Positions 51,959 to 60,096 of a DNA stretch of 64,000 bases are shown in pieces. The first letter of the stretch is position 1. Every line of letters begins with the position of its first letter. This DNA comes from Aureimonas jatrophae (GTDB lineage: Bacteria; Pseudomonadota; Alphaproteobacteria; Rhizobiales; Rhizobiaceae): assembly GCF_900104035.1 (NCBI RefSeq), contig NZ_FNIT01000002.1, forward strand, positions 186,001-250,000, read 5' to 3'. The translations under genes and the position numbers were made by a program. The notes below the pieces were generated by a model, which saw nothing but the letters and a program-made list of their open reading frames with translations, did no database searches and had not been told where the DNA came from.

Positions 51959-52225
51959 ATGACCCCTGACGTCGCGCTGCAGCAGATCCAGGAGGCCATG
52001 CTCCTCGTCATGGTGCTCTCCATGCCGCCGATCATCGTGGCGTCCGTGGTGGGCATCCTCATCAGCCTTCTCCAGGCGCTCACGCAGATCCAGGAGCAGA
52101 CCGTCTCCTTCGCGATCAAGCTGATCGCGGTGGCGGCGACGATCGCGGCCATGGCCGGTCTGCTCGGCTCCGAGATGGTGAACTTCTCGATCAAGCTCTT
52201 CGACGGCTTCCCGAGCATGACATGA
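51959..52225 (+). CDS. sctS: T3SS export apparatus protein SctS
   Basis: An 88-residue inner-membrane protein of the FliQ/YscS family with two helices (AMLLVMVLSMPPIIVASVVG then ILISLLQALTQIQEQT, and the IKLIAVAATIAAMAGLLGSE stretch). The motif QALTQIQEQTVSF is diagnostic. SctS forms part of the SctRST helical gate. It sits 18 bases after sctR and 10 bases before sctT, the standard order. Confidence 0.96.
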   Translation: MTPDVALQQIQEAMLLVMVLSMPPIIVASVVGILISLLQALTQIQEQTVSFAIKLIAVAATIAAMAGLLGSEMVNFSIKLFDGFPSMT

Positions 52226-52235
52226 CGGGCCGGCC

Positions 52236-53174
52236 ATGAACGGCGTCGCAGATATCGCCCGGCTCTACTTCTCGCTGTTCGACCGCGAGATCATCGCGCT
52301 GATCCTGACGCTGCCGCGCATCTACGCCTTTCTGCAGGTCTCGCAGCTCCTGGCCGATACCGCCGTGCCGCGCCTGCCCAAGACCGCCGCGATCCTCTCG
52401 CTCTCGGTGATCGCGGTTCCCATCAACTACGCCTATGTCGATGCCTTCGACCGGACCGTTCCCTCGTTCGCGCTGCTGATCGTCAAGGAATACGCGATCG
52501 GCTTCGTGCTCGGCTACATCGTGGGCTGGATCTTCTGGGCCGTTCAGTCGGCGGGCGCCTTCATCGACAACCAGCGGGGCGCGGCGATCGCGGCCTCGAT
52601 CGACCCGCTGCAGGGGCACGAGACCTCGCCGCTCGGCATCCTCTTCTCCCAAGCCTTCCTGACCTACGTCTATACGACCGGCGCGATGCTGCCGATCCTC
52701 GGGCTCCTCTACCAGAGCTACGAGCTCTGGCCGGCCACGCGCGGCGTGCCGATCCTCAGTCCCGAATTCCCGACGCTGGCCCTCGCGGTCGCCGACAACG
52801 CGCTGCGCATCATGGTGATCATCGCAGGGCCCGTGGTAGCGGTCATGTTCCTGGCCGAGTTCGCGCTCGCCATGGTCAGTCGCTTTGCCCCGCAGGTGCA
52901 GGTCTTCATTCTCGCCATGCCGATCAAGAGCGCGCTCGCGATCCTGATCCTGATCTTCTACTTCTCGCGCCTGCTTCCCTACGGCGTCGAGCAGCTGGGA
53001 ACCTTCCGTCCCTATATCGACCGCTTCTACGCGGTGATGCAGTTCTCCGGTTCGGCTCCCGTGCCGGCGGAGGGCGAGACGCGGCCGACGGAGCCGCGCG
53101 CCCGACCGATCGAGGTGCCGGCCGGACCACCGGCAGCTCCTTCCGTTCCCCCACCGCAGGAGGTCGTCCCATGA
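52236..53174 (+). CDS. sctT: T3SS export apparatus protein SctT
   Basis: A 312-residue inner-membrane protein of the FliR/YscT family. Helices include ALILTLPRIYAFLQVSQLLA, YAIGFVLGYIVGWIFWAVQS and AGAFIDNQRGAAIAASIDPL, the last a highly conserved stretch; later helices carry LAEFALAMVSRFAPQVQVFI and LAMPIKSALAILILIFYFS. A Pro-rich hydrophilic tail of about 45 residues follows the last helix and is unusual. It overlaps sctU by 4 bases (ATGA). Confidence 0.95.
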   Translation: MNGVADIARLYFSLFDREIIALILTLPRIYAFLQVSQLLADTAVPRLPKTAAILSLSVIAVPINYAYVDAFDRTVPSFALLIVKEYAIGFVLGYIVGWIFWAVQSAGAFIDNQRGAAIAASIDPLQGHETSPLGILFSQAFLTYVYTTGAMLPILGLLYQSYELWPATRGVPILSPEFPTLALAVADNALRIMVIIAGPVVAVMFLAEFALAMVSRFAPQVQVFILAMPIKSALAILILIFYFSRLLPYGVEQLGTFRPYIDRFYAVMQFSGSAPVPAEGETRPTEPRARPIEVPAGPPAAPSVPPPQEVVP

Positions 53175-54295
53175 GCGAGGGCGGCGAGAAGACCGAACTC
53201 CCGACACCCAAGAAGGAGCGCGACGCCCGTGAGAAGGGGCAGGTCGCGCGCTCCCAGGAGGTCGTCACCACGATCTCGCTGCTCGCCGTCGTCGCCTATG
53301 TCTGGGTGCAGTGGGGCAACATCACGGAAGCCTTCGTCGGCATGTTCGACCAGATGGCGCAGCTCGCCACCGGCGACTTTCGCACGGTCGCATTGCCGGC
53401 GGTCTTCTACGCCTTCCGCGAGAGTGCCTTTCTGCTCCTGCCCGCACTCGGCGTCGTGATCCTGGCGGGCATCGCGGCGAACTACGTCCAGTTCGGCTCG
53501 CTCTTCTCGTTCCAGAGCATCTCGCCGAGCCTCGACAAGATCAGCCCCGCCGCCGGCTTCAAGCGCATCTTCTCGATGAAGCAGGTGATCGACCTCCTGA
53601 AATCGATCCTCAAGATCGTCTTCCTGTCGGTGCTCCTCTTCATCGTCCTGCGCGGGGCGATCGGGCCCTTCATGAACTCGCTCGAATGCGGCATCCCCTG
53701 CATCGCCGACGTCACCTCGACGATCCTGTTCCAAACGCTCGCCTATTCGGCGGTGGCCTTCATCATCGTGGCAGCCGCCGACTTCGCCTACCAGAAGCAT
53801 TCCCACACCAAGAGCCTGATGATGTCGAAGGACGAGGTGAAGCGGGAGTACAAGGAAAGCGAGGGCGACCCGCACATCAAGGGCAAGCGCAAGCAGCTCG
53901 CCCACGAACTTGCCATGAGCGACGGTGGCGCGGCGGCACGAAAGGGGACGGCCCTGGTCGTGAACCCGACCCATTTCGCGGTCGTGCTGCACTACAAGGC
54001 GGGCGAAACGCCGTTGCCGACCGTGACCGCCAAGGGACAGAACGCGATCGCCGCGTTTCTGCGCCGCGAGGCCGAGGAGGCGGGCGTTCCGGTGTTCCGA
54101 AACGTCACGCTGGCGCGCGCGCTCTATGCCGACGCCGACCTCTACGAGCCCGTTCCCGACGAGCTGTTCGACGCGGTGGCCGAGGTTCTGGCCTGGGTTT
54201 CCCGGCACGAGGACACGCTCTATCGCCAGCGTCTGCCGCACGGCGTGATCGATATGGACGGTGGAGATCATCGAACAGACAAGAGAGTGTCTTGA
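53171..54295 (+). CDS. sctU: T3SS switch protein SctU
   Basis: A 374-residue protein of the FlhB/YscU family. The N terminus is EKTELPTPKKERDAREKGQV, the typical start, and is followed by four membrane helices to about residue 205. The cytoplasmic part contains the autocleavage motif NPTH at residues 265-268 (in VVNPTHFAVVLHYKAGE), where cleavage between Asn and Pro enables the change of export specificity. All catalytic features are intact. It is the last of the sctR-S-T-U set. A 220-base gap to sctC follows. Confidence 0.96.
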   Translation: MSEGGEKTELPTPKKERDAREKGQVARSQEVVTTISLLAVVAYVWVQWGNITEAFVGMFDQMAQLATGDFRTVALPAVFYAFRESAFLLLPALGVVILAGIAANYVQFGSLFSFQSISPSLDKISPAAGFKRIFSMKQVIDLLKSILKIVFLSVLLFIVLRGAIGPFMNSLECGIPCIADVTSTILFQTLAYSAVAFIIVAAADFAYQKHSHTKSLMMSKDEVKREYKESEGDPHIKGKRKQLAHELAMSDGGAAARKGTALVVNPTHFAVVLHYKAGETPLPTVTAKGQNAIAAFLRREAEEAGVPVFRNVTLARALYADADLYEPVPDELFDAVAEVLAWVSRHEDTLYRQRLPHGVIDMDGGDHRTDKRVS

Positions 54296-54372
54296 CTTCC
54301 GCAGCGCAGCATAACGGCCGTGACTTGCTTGCGCTCGACCCGCAGAAAACATGCGGCACCCGTGCAACGCTA

Positions 54373-54392
54373 CGTCATCCTTGTTGATGACG
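54373..54392. promoter_or_regulatory. Inverted repeat CGTCATC-N6-GATGACG upstream of sctC
   Basis: A 7-bp inverted repeat (54373-54379 and 54386-54392) with a 6-base spacer in the sctU-sctC gap. The GTCATC core also forms the direct repeats at 40059-40084. No U-run follows, so an operator is more likely than a terminator. Confidence 0.4.
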
Positions 54393-54473
54393 GGGCGCGA
54401 GATGCTGGTACGAGCTGCTCGCGCTCTGATAGAAAGTTTCGACGTTCCGGCAAGGATCGGGTCCCGCATCCCC

Positions 54474-54505
54474 CTTCCGCCAGACTCGTATTTCTCTGGC
54501 GGAGG
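54474..54505 (+). promoter_or_regulatory. Hairpin sequestering the sctC Shine-Dalgarno sequence
   Basis: CTTCCGCCAGA (54474-54484) pairs with TCTGGCGGAGG (54495-54505) over 11 positions with one G-U pair and a 10-base loop. The 3' arm contains the entire GGAGG ribosome site used by the GTG at 54516. In the mRNA the site would be closed, so translation of the secretin is probably controlled at this point, by temperature, RNA, protein or leader translation. Pairing is seen directly; the mechanism is inference. Confidence 0.6.
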
Positions 54506-54515
54506 TGACGGACCT

Positions 54516-56885
54516 GTGAAGACTGCCCCGATACCTCCTCACCCCGCCGCCCCAGGCCGCGTCCTGACCGCCGTCTCCGGCCTTGCGCTTCTCGCTCTGA
54601 CAGGATGCAACGGATCGGGCCTTGGCGCCGTCGAGGACGTGGCCGGGCCGAGCGGCCAGCCGCGCCTAGAGAACGGCGCGCCGGAACGGCGTGGCCCCGT
54701 GGTGGACGTGCGCGCGATCAACGCCGCGGGCGTCGCGCGCACGGCGCAGCCTTTCACCGGCTTTGTCGGACCGCAGCGCGTCGAGTACGCGCCCAACACC
54801 GTCCAGCTCACCCAGGACCTTAACGAGCTCAAGACCAGCAACACGACCGGCTTCGATCCCAACGAGCGCATCACCGTCGACTTCCAGAACGCCAGCGTCA
54901 ACTTCGTCCTGCAGCAGTTGCTGGGCGGCGCCCTGGGTCTGAACTACGTGGCGCCCGACAACCTTCCCGGCACGATCACCTTCCGCACCGAGACCCCGAT
55001 CCCCAAGAGCCGCGTCATCGACGTCGTGCGCGACCTCCTGGCCCGCAACGACCTCGTGATCCGCAACATCAACGGCGTCTACCATGTCGGCTCGGCGGCC
55101 GTGATCCAGGGTCTCGTCGCGAACGCCGCGATCGGTGCGGCGGGCGAGGACGTGACGCGCATCGTCAAGCTCGGCAAGGGCAATGCCGCGCAGGTCGTCC
55201 AGCTCGGCAACGCCCTGGTGCCGGGCGGCGTCGTGCTTCAGACCTCGTCCTCGCCCAACACCGTGGTGCTACGCGCCTCGCCCGACGACGCGGACGGCGT
55301 GGAGCGCCTCCTGCGCACCATCTCGCAGTCGGCGGTCGGCGACGGCACGGTGGCGATCCTGCCGCTCAGCCAGAGCGAGCCGACCGCCATCGCCGAGCGG
55401 GTGACCGCCTTCTACGCTTCGACGATCCGCGGCGACGAGCCGCCGGTCACGGTTCTGCCGCTCGAGGCGCAGCGCGCGCTGCTCGTGGGAACGCCCGACC
55501 CGCAGCAGATGAACGGCCTCCGCCTCCTGGTGCAGCAGCTCGATCGTTCCACCACCGACGTCTCGTCCCTGCGCGTCATTCCCCTCACGCATCTTCGCGC
55601 CGAGGAGATCGCGCCTCAGGTGAGCCGCGTCTTCGGTTCCGGCGTCGAGACGCCGGCCGGCAGCAACCGCGCCGAGCAACGCGCCGCGCTTACCGACGTG
55701 AAGCGCTCCAGCCCCAACAGCCGGCTCTTTCCGCGTGCGCGTCTGCCGGGCGCGGGCGAGGGGCCGTTGTCCGATGGCGATCTCGACACGGGAACCGGCA
55801 CGACGCTGGCGCCTCCGCCGGCCATCGGCGTCTCGCCCGGACCAAGCGGCGTGGTGCAGGGGGACGGAACGACCGGGGGGCGCGTCGCCGCCGGCCAGGA
55901 CGTGGAAGCCGGCGAGGGGGCCGCGATCCAGGGCGGCGGGGTCTCGCAGGGAACTACCCCCCAGGTCGCGCAGCCGACCGCCGGAGAGATCCGCATCGTT
56001 CCCGACACGCGCACCAACACGCTGCTCGTCTACTCGAGCTACCGCATCTACAACCAGATCCGCGAGATCGTTCAGGCGCTCGACGTGCCCGAAGCGCAGG
56101 TCGTGATCGAAGCGACCGTGATCGAGGTGGGTCTCAACGACCGGCTGGAGCGCGGCGTCCAGTTCTTCCTCGAGTCCAACGGCATCGGGGCGGGCTCGGG
56201 CATCCCCTCCGCCGTGTCCCCGACCAACGGCGGGATCGTCGGTTTCTCGGGCACGATCGGCAACATCAGCGTCAACGCCGTGCTGACGGCGCTGCGCGAG
56301 GTGACCAACGTCAAGGTCGTGTCCTCGCCCTACCTCACCGTTCTCAACAAGCGCACGGCGCGTCTCGTGATCGGCGACCAGATCCCGTTCGCCACCGCCA
56401 CCCAGTCCTCCAACAACCTCGGCAACATCACGGTCACGCGCGAGATCCAGGTCGTGGACACGGGCGTCGTGATGGAGATCACCCCTCAGATCCACGCCAA
56501 CAACTCGGTCGACCTGCAGATCAGCCAGTCCGTTTCGACCCCGGTCGGCAGCAGCCAGTCGCAGGACCTGACGCCCACCATCGCGACGCGCGACCTTCAG
56601 AGCCAGATCCTCGTCCAGTCGGGACGCACGGTGCTGCTCGGTGGACTGATCCAGGACCGCGTCGAGAATTCCCGCACCGATGTGCCGGTGGCCGCCGACC
56701 TGCCGGTGATCGGCAACCTGTTCCGTCAGAAGACCAAGGAAGCCCGGCGTAACGAGCTCCTCGTGCTCATCACGCCGCGCGTCACGCGCACCTCGAACGA
56801 ACTCGAGAACATCACCCGCCTCCTGCGCTCGGCGCAGGTGGACGGCGGGGGCGTGCCGCGCGAGGCGATCGTGGTGAAGCCCTGA
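54516..56885 (+). CDS. sctC: T3SS outer membrane secretin SctC (GspD-like, lipidated)
   Basis: A 789-residue secretin. GTG at 54516 lies 10 bases after GGAGG and gives a lipoprotein signal peptide ending LALTGC (Cys31). The periplasmic part resembles GspD of type II secretion: an N0 domain (ITVDFQNASVNFVLQQLLGG), N1 (VTRIVKLGKGNAAQVVQLGN), N2 (VTVLPLEAQRALLVGTPDPQ) and a split N3 (VIPLTHLRAEEIAPQVSRVF, then after about 120 low-complexity residues IRIVPDTRTNTLLVYSSYRI). The secretin core contains VSSPYLTVLNKRTARLVIGD then QIPFAT and GRTVLLGGLIQDRVENSRTD then VPVAADLPVIGNLFR. T3SS secretins usually lack N2 and lipid. Lipidation could replace a pilotin. Confidence 0.9.
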   Translation: MKTAPIPPHPAAPGRVLTAVSGLALLALTGCNGSGLGAVEDVAGPSGQPRLENGAPERRGPVVDVRAINAAGVARTAQPFTGFVGPQRVEYAPNTVQLTQDLNELKTSNTTGFDPNERITVDFQNASVNFVLQQLLGGALGLNYVAPDNLPGTITFRTETPIPKSRVIDVVRDLLARNDLVIRNINGVYHVGSAAVIQGLVANAAIGAAGEDVTRIVKLGKGNAAQVVQLGNALVPGGVVLQTSSSPNTVVLRASPDDADGVERLLRTISQSAVGDGTVAILPLSQSEPTAIAERVTAFYASTIRGDEPPVTVLPLEAQRALLVGTPDPQQMNGLRLLVQQLDRSTTDVSSLRVIPLTHLRAEEIAPQVSRVFGSGVETPAGSNRAEQRAALTDVKRSSPNSRLFPRARLPGAGEGPLSDGDLDTGTGTTLAPPPAIGVSPGPSGVVQGDGTTGGRVAAGQDVEAGEGAAIQGGGVSQGTTPQVAQPTAGEIRIVPDTRTNTLLVYSSYRIYNQIREIVQALDVPEAQVVIEATVIEVGLNDRLERGVQFFLESNGIGAGSGIPSAVSPTNGGIVGFSGTIGNISVNAVLTALREVTNVKVVSSPYLTVLNKRTARLVIGDQIPFATATQSSNNLGNITVTREIQVVDTGVVMEITPQIHANNSVDLQISQSVSTPVGSSQSQDLTPTIATRDLQSQILVQSGRTVLLGGLIQDRVENSRTDVPVAADLPVIGNLFRQKTKEARRNELLVLITPRVTRTSNELENITRLLRSAQVDGGGVPREAIVVKP

Positions 56886-56918
56886 GGGTGAAGGCGCCGA
56901 CTGCCAACCGGGAGTCGA

Positions 56919-56951
56919 TCGCGCTGGACCTGTTTGCTCAATCCAGCGCGA
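56919..56951. terminator. Hairpin after sctC
   Basis: TCGCGCTGGA and TCCAGCGCGA form a perfect 10-bp stem (56919-56928 and 56942-56951) with a 13-base loop, 33 bases after the sctC stop. No U-run is present. Confidence 0.5.
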
Positions 56952-56966
56952 GCGATGGGCGTCGCG

Positions 56967-57004
56967 GCGGCGGCCGTTCGGTTCCGGGGACAAGAGGCCG
57001 CCGC
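56967..57004. terminator. Second hairpin between convergent sctC and kinase genes
   Basis: GCGGCGGCC and GGCCGCCGC form a 9-bp stem (56967-56975 and 56996-57004) with a 20-base loop, between the two convergent genes. It may serve the minus-strand kinase gene, whose stop is 36 bases away. GC-rich repeats of this kind also arise by chance here. Confidence 0.35.
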
Positions 57005-57040
57005 GCCCGGCAGCGCGGCAGGAGATCCACCCCTACAGCC

Positions 57041-59470
57041 CTACGATTGCCCTGTGGGGATGGCCGGCACCGGACCCTTGTGAAGGTCGATGCCTTCGCT
57101 GAGAGCCAGCGAGGCAGCCGAGATCGACTGCTTGTCGCCCGAACGCACGGCGGAGATCAGATCGTCTATCTCGCGTCGCAGGCTATTCCCTTGGGGTGCC
57201 GGGTTGGCCGGCACCCCAAGGGGGGACGGTGGATTGCTGGCTGCGAGCGGCGGTGCGGGTAGGCTGACCGAAGTACGGAAGGCGGGCGGGACGAAGGGCT
57301 GGGCTATGGCCTGACGCTTGGCATCAAGTTCCGCGCGCGCCAGATCGACGTTGGCCCGCGCCTGCGCGATGCGGTTCGGATCGTTCGAACGCAGCGCGTT
57401 GCGCATCTCGTTGACGGTGCCGATCAGCACCTTGCTCTCGTTGCTGACGACGCCGGCCTGACGGAGCGCCGGGTGCCTCAGTGCGGCGAAGGCGTCGAGC
57501 CGCTGGTCCGGCGAGCCGCGCATCAAATCGTTCATGAAGTTGATCGTCGCTGGGCTGGCGGCAAACGACGTGAACAGGGCGCCCGGCGCCACCGCACCGT
57601 TTACGCCGGGCTGGATCGCGTCGGCCGGCGATCCGGCGAAGGCGGCCAGCGCGTTCGGATCGACGTTCTGACCACTCATCATGTTGACCAGGGAAACGCC
57701 GGTCCCCCATATGTCCACCTTCTCGCTGATCGTGGCGGTGCTGGCGTTGCGACCCGCCGCCTCTCCGATCGCGTCGAACAGCATGTCACCCTCTTGATTC
57801 TGGATGCGTCCGTCGAGATGGGGCAGGATGTCGTTCTTGAGATCACGTTGCTGCGTCCCCTGTTCGCGCCTCAACTGCGTTTGGGCGACATCGAACTCGG
57901 GTGCCATGTAGGCGGGGGAGTCGATGGGGTTGGCCTGCGAGAGCGGTACCGACCGGCTGCCCGGCGCCAGCGTTCCGAAGTCGCTGAGCTTGACGGCCAT
58001 GATGGGCAGGCCGTTGTCGGCTGTGCCCTGGCTTACCAGAAGCGTGTTGGCGTGCTTGCTGTCCGTGCTCGTCACGTTCTGCGTTTCGTGAAGGTGGTGC
58101 AGCCCAAGAAGCATCTCGTGAGCCACCGTCAGCGTCATGGTCTCGACGTCGGCGTCGCTGACCTGTCCGCTCTGCACGTTCATGCCTGGGCTCGCACGGA
58201 TGCTCGGGTCGTTCATGGCGTTCTGAAGGTCGTCCACCGACCCACCGTCTGCATATTCGAGGAGGATGCCGATGTTGCCGTCCGGCAACTCCATCGCGCC
58301 GACCATCCGAAGGACGTTGTCGTGCCCGCTGCCCTCCGCGCGTAGGTGGTTCTCGATCTCCGTGCGCGCGGCCTGCCGGGCCTTGTTCATGTGCTCGGGC
58401 GTCGGCGACAGCGTCTGGTCCGAGTTCTCGTTGCGAACGATCGGAACCTTCATGATGAGCTGGGCGCCGCCCGGCTCCCGCATGGTCAGGATATGGCCGA
58501 AGCCGCCGGCCGTGACGTAGTTCTGCGGCGAAAAGGTCTTGTCGCCCTGCGTGAACGCTGGGATCGTGAACGTTATGTCCTGTTCAACGCCGTTGTTGTC
58601 CCGAAACCTCGGGCCTTTGACCTGCGTCTCGCTTCCGGGTACCGCCCGTACGCCGCACGCCTCGGCGCCGACGATGTCAACCGCCTCGTTGGCCAGCGCG
58701 CCGATCTGGTCGGCCGTCAAACCATGGCCGGGCATGATGCGGTCTAGTTCGGCCCGGACCTCGCTCGCGACGCCCTCCTTCAGGTCTCCGCGCGAGCGCA
58801 GCATCAAGGACATCTGGTCGGCCCGGTCGGGATGCTGCGCGGCGAAGCCGCCCCTTAGCGCGTCCGCCAGATCGGCCCCCGTGGGCTGGCGACCGGCGAC
58901 AAGCGCAGCGCGTAGCGCGTCGGCCCCCTCCCGGATCGCTGCAGCACCGATGTCGGAGATCCTTGCGCCTTTGGGCTCCGAGGCTGCGGCGTGAAGGGTC
59001 TGGGCGGCGCCGCGCACCACGGCCAGACGGTCGAGCGTCGGCATCGAGGCCGCTAGATCAGCCGCCCGCAGCGCCGAGCCGTTGCCCTCGACATGCGCGG
59101 TCAGCGCCTTGAAGAGTTCATCGATGCCGCGCTGGGGAAGGGTCGACGATCCGCCCATCGTCCCGGGCTGCAGCGCGCGCTCGAGAAGCTTTTGGACGCC
59201 CTCGCGCCCGAGCGCCTGCTTCGTGGTGAAGTGCGAGGCTGAGGCGCCGGTCTGGCCCCGCAGGCCGGCCATGGCCTGGCTGGTCTTGTCGCGGATGAGA
59301 TGGCGCGTCGAAGTGCCGGACTTGGCGTAGAGCGTGATCTCTCCGGTCCTGCTGTCCTGCCGGCCATAGATATTCTTGCGATCATCCGCGGCTTTGGACA
59401 GGAAGTTCTGGGCTTCCTGTATGGTGCTGGTCGAGACGTTGAGCGTCGCGCCGCTGCGAATCTGGCTCAT
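57041..59470 (-). CDS. Eukaryotic-like Ser/Thr protein kinase, candidate T3SS effector
   Basis: An 809-residue protein. Residues 1-310 are a helical, Ala-rich region with a Ser/Thr-rich start (MSQIRSGATLNVSTSTI), suited to secretion and chaperone binding. Residues 315-640 form a protein kinase domain: Gly-rich loop GGFGHIL at 322, Lys341 in LIMKVPI, hinge LLEYADGGS, catalytic loop with Asp470, Lys472 and Asn475 (TDSKHANTLL, lacking the His-Arg of HRD), DFG at 497-499, APE at 523-525 and VDIWGTG at about 585-591. All residues needed for catalysis are present. The tail is helical. The ATG at 59470 has AAGG upstream. A CesT-like chaperone precedes it by 43 bases. Host-directed kinases such as YopO are the closest precedent. 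Confidence 0.82.
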   Translation of the reverse strand: MSQIRSGATLNVSTSTIQEAQNFLSKAADDRKNIYGRQDSRTGEITLYAKSGTSTRHLIRDKTSQAMAGLRGQTGASASHFTTKQALGREGVQKLLERALQPGTMGGSSTLPQRGIDELFKALTAHVEGNGSALRAADLAASMPTLDRLAVVRGAAQTLHAAASEPKGARISDIGAAAIREGADALRAALVAGRQPTGADLADALRGGFAAQHPDRADQMSLMLRSRGDLKEGVASEVRAELDRIMPGHGLTADQIGALANEAVDIVGAEACGVRAVPGSETQVKGPRFRDNNGVEQDITFTIPAFTQGDKTFSPQNYVTAGGFGHILTMREPGGAQLIMKVPIVRNENSDQTLSPTPEHMNKARQAARTEIENHLRAEGSGHDNVLRMVGAMELPDGNIGILLEYADGGSVDDLQNAMNDPSIRASPGMNVQSGQVSDADVETMTLTVAHEMLLGLHHLHETQNVTSTDSKHANTLLVSQGTADNGLPIMAVKLSDFGTLAPGSRSVPLSQANPIDSPAYMAPEFDVAQTQLRREQGTQQRDLKNDILPHLDGRIQNQEGDMLFDAIGEAAGRNASTATISEKVDIWGTGVSLVNMMSGQNVDPNALAAFAGSPADAIQPGVNGAVAPGALFTSFAASPATINFMNDLMRGSPDQRLDAFAALRHPALRQAGVVSNESKVLIGTVNEMRNALRSNDPNRIAQARANVDLARAELDAKRQAIAQPFVPPAFRTSVSLPAPPLAASNPPSPLGVPANPAPQGNSLRREIDDLISAVRSGDKQSISAASLALSEGIDLHKGPVPAIPTGQS
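57188..57222. repeat. Perfect 15-bp inverted repeat inside the kinase gene
   Basis: CCCTTGGGGTGCCGG (57188-57202) and its exact complement (57208-57222) flank the 5-base loop GTTGG. It lies in the coding region for the Pro-rich C-terminal tail, roughly 50 codons before the stop. No U-run is seen on either strand. Confidence 0.7.
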
Positions 59471-59513
59471 AGGAAACACCTTGCGTTGAGGGGCGGTTCG
59501 AAGGGGCGGGCGG

Positions 59514-59981
59514 TCAAAGGCGCAGGAAGTGCGCGATCTCGGACGGGTCGGGCGGGGAAGGACGTGCGGGGGCCGCGGGCGGAACGCGCCCGAGCAGGAA
59601 CTGCGTCCAGATCGCGCCGCGTCGCACGAGGTTGCGCGCCACGGTCACCAGGAGGCGCGCGCTCAGATCCTGCATCGGCACGTCGGCGATCTGCACGACC
59701 GGCCCGTCCGCGCCGTTTAGCGCCATGCGCACGCCGCCCGTCTCGCGCCAGGCGAGGTTGTAGAGCAGAAGCGTCTCGTAGACATCACCCCGGCGGTCGG
59801 CGGGCGCCGGCGCGAGCACCGTGGACAGCATGACGCGCCCCGTCGCCTCGTCCGCCTCGATCTCGACGTCCAGTTCCGGAAAGCGGACGATCCAGCGAGC
59901 GTCCCCAAGAACCGTGACGGAATCGATCGCGTCGTCGAGCGGTCCGATCTCGTTCATCAGGTCGGCGAGTGTGTTCGTCAT
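59514..59981 (-). CDS. CesT-family class I chaperone for the kinase effector
   Basis: A 155-residue acidic protein. TVLGDARWIVRFPELDVEIE then ADEATGRVMLSTVLAPA, LLLYNLAWRETGGVRMALNG and VQIADVPMQDLSARLLVTVA follow the strand-helix order of CesT/SycE chaperones. It is encoded immediately before the kinase gene on the same strand, the usual chaperone-effector arrangement. A Pro-rich tail of about 20 residues is extra. A 115-base gap separates it from the end of sctD, and no clear promoter was seen there. Confidence 0.8.
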   Translation of the reverse strand: MTNTLADLMNEIGPLDDAIDSVTVLGDARWIVRFPELDVEIEADEATGRVMLSTVLAPAPADRRGDVYETLLLYNLAWRETGGVRMALNGADGPVVQIADVPMQDLSARLLVTVARNLVRRGAIWTQFLLGRVPPAAPARPSPPDPSEIAHFLRL

Positions 59982-60096
59982 AGGACCTCGTGCTGCGAAG
60001 CGGGGCAGGGCGCCGGTCGGATACCCACCGGATGGCGTGCGGGACCACCCGTGCGGGGACCCGAAGCGCGGGCATGGCTTCCCGGCCGACCGGTTC

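Noticed and set aside
57041-59470. Pseudokinase interpretation because the HRD motif is altered
   Set aside because: The catalytic Asp470, Lys472, Asn475, DFG Asp497 and Lys341 are all present; only the His-Arg before Asp is replaced, so activity remains likely.
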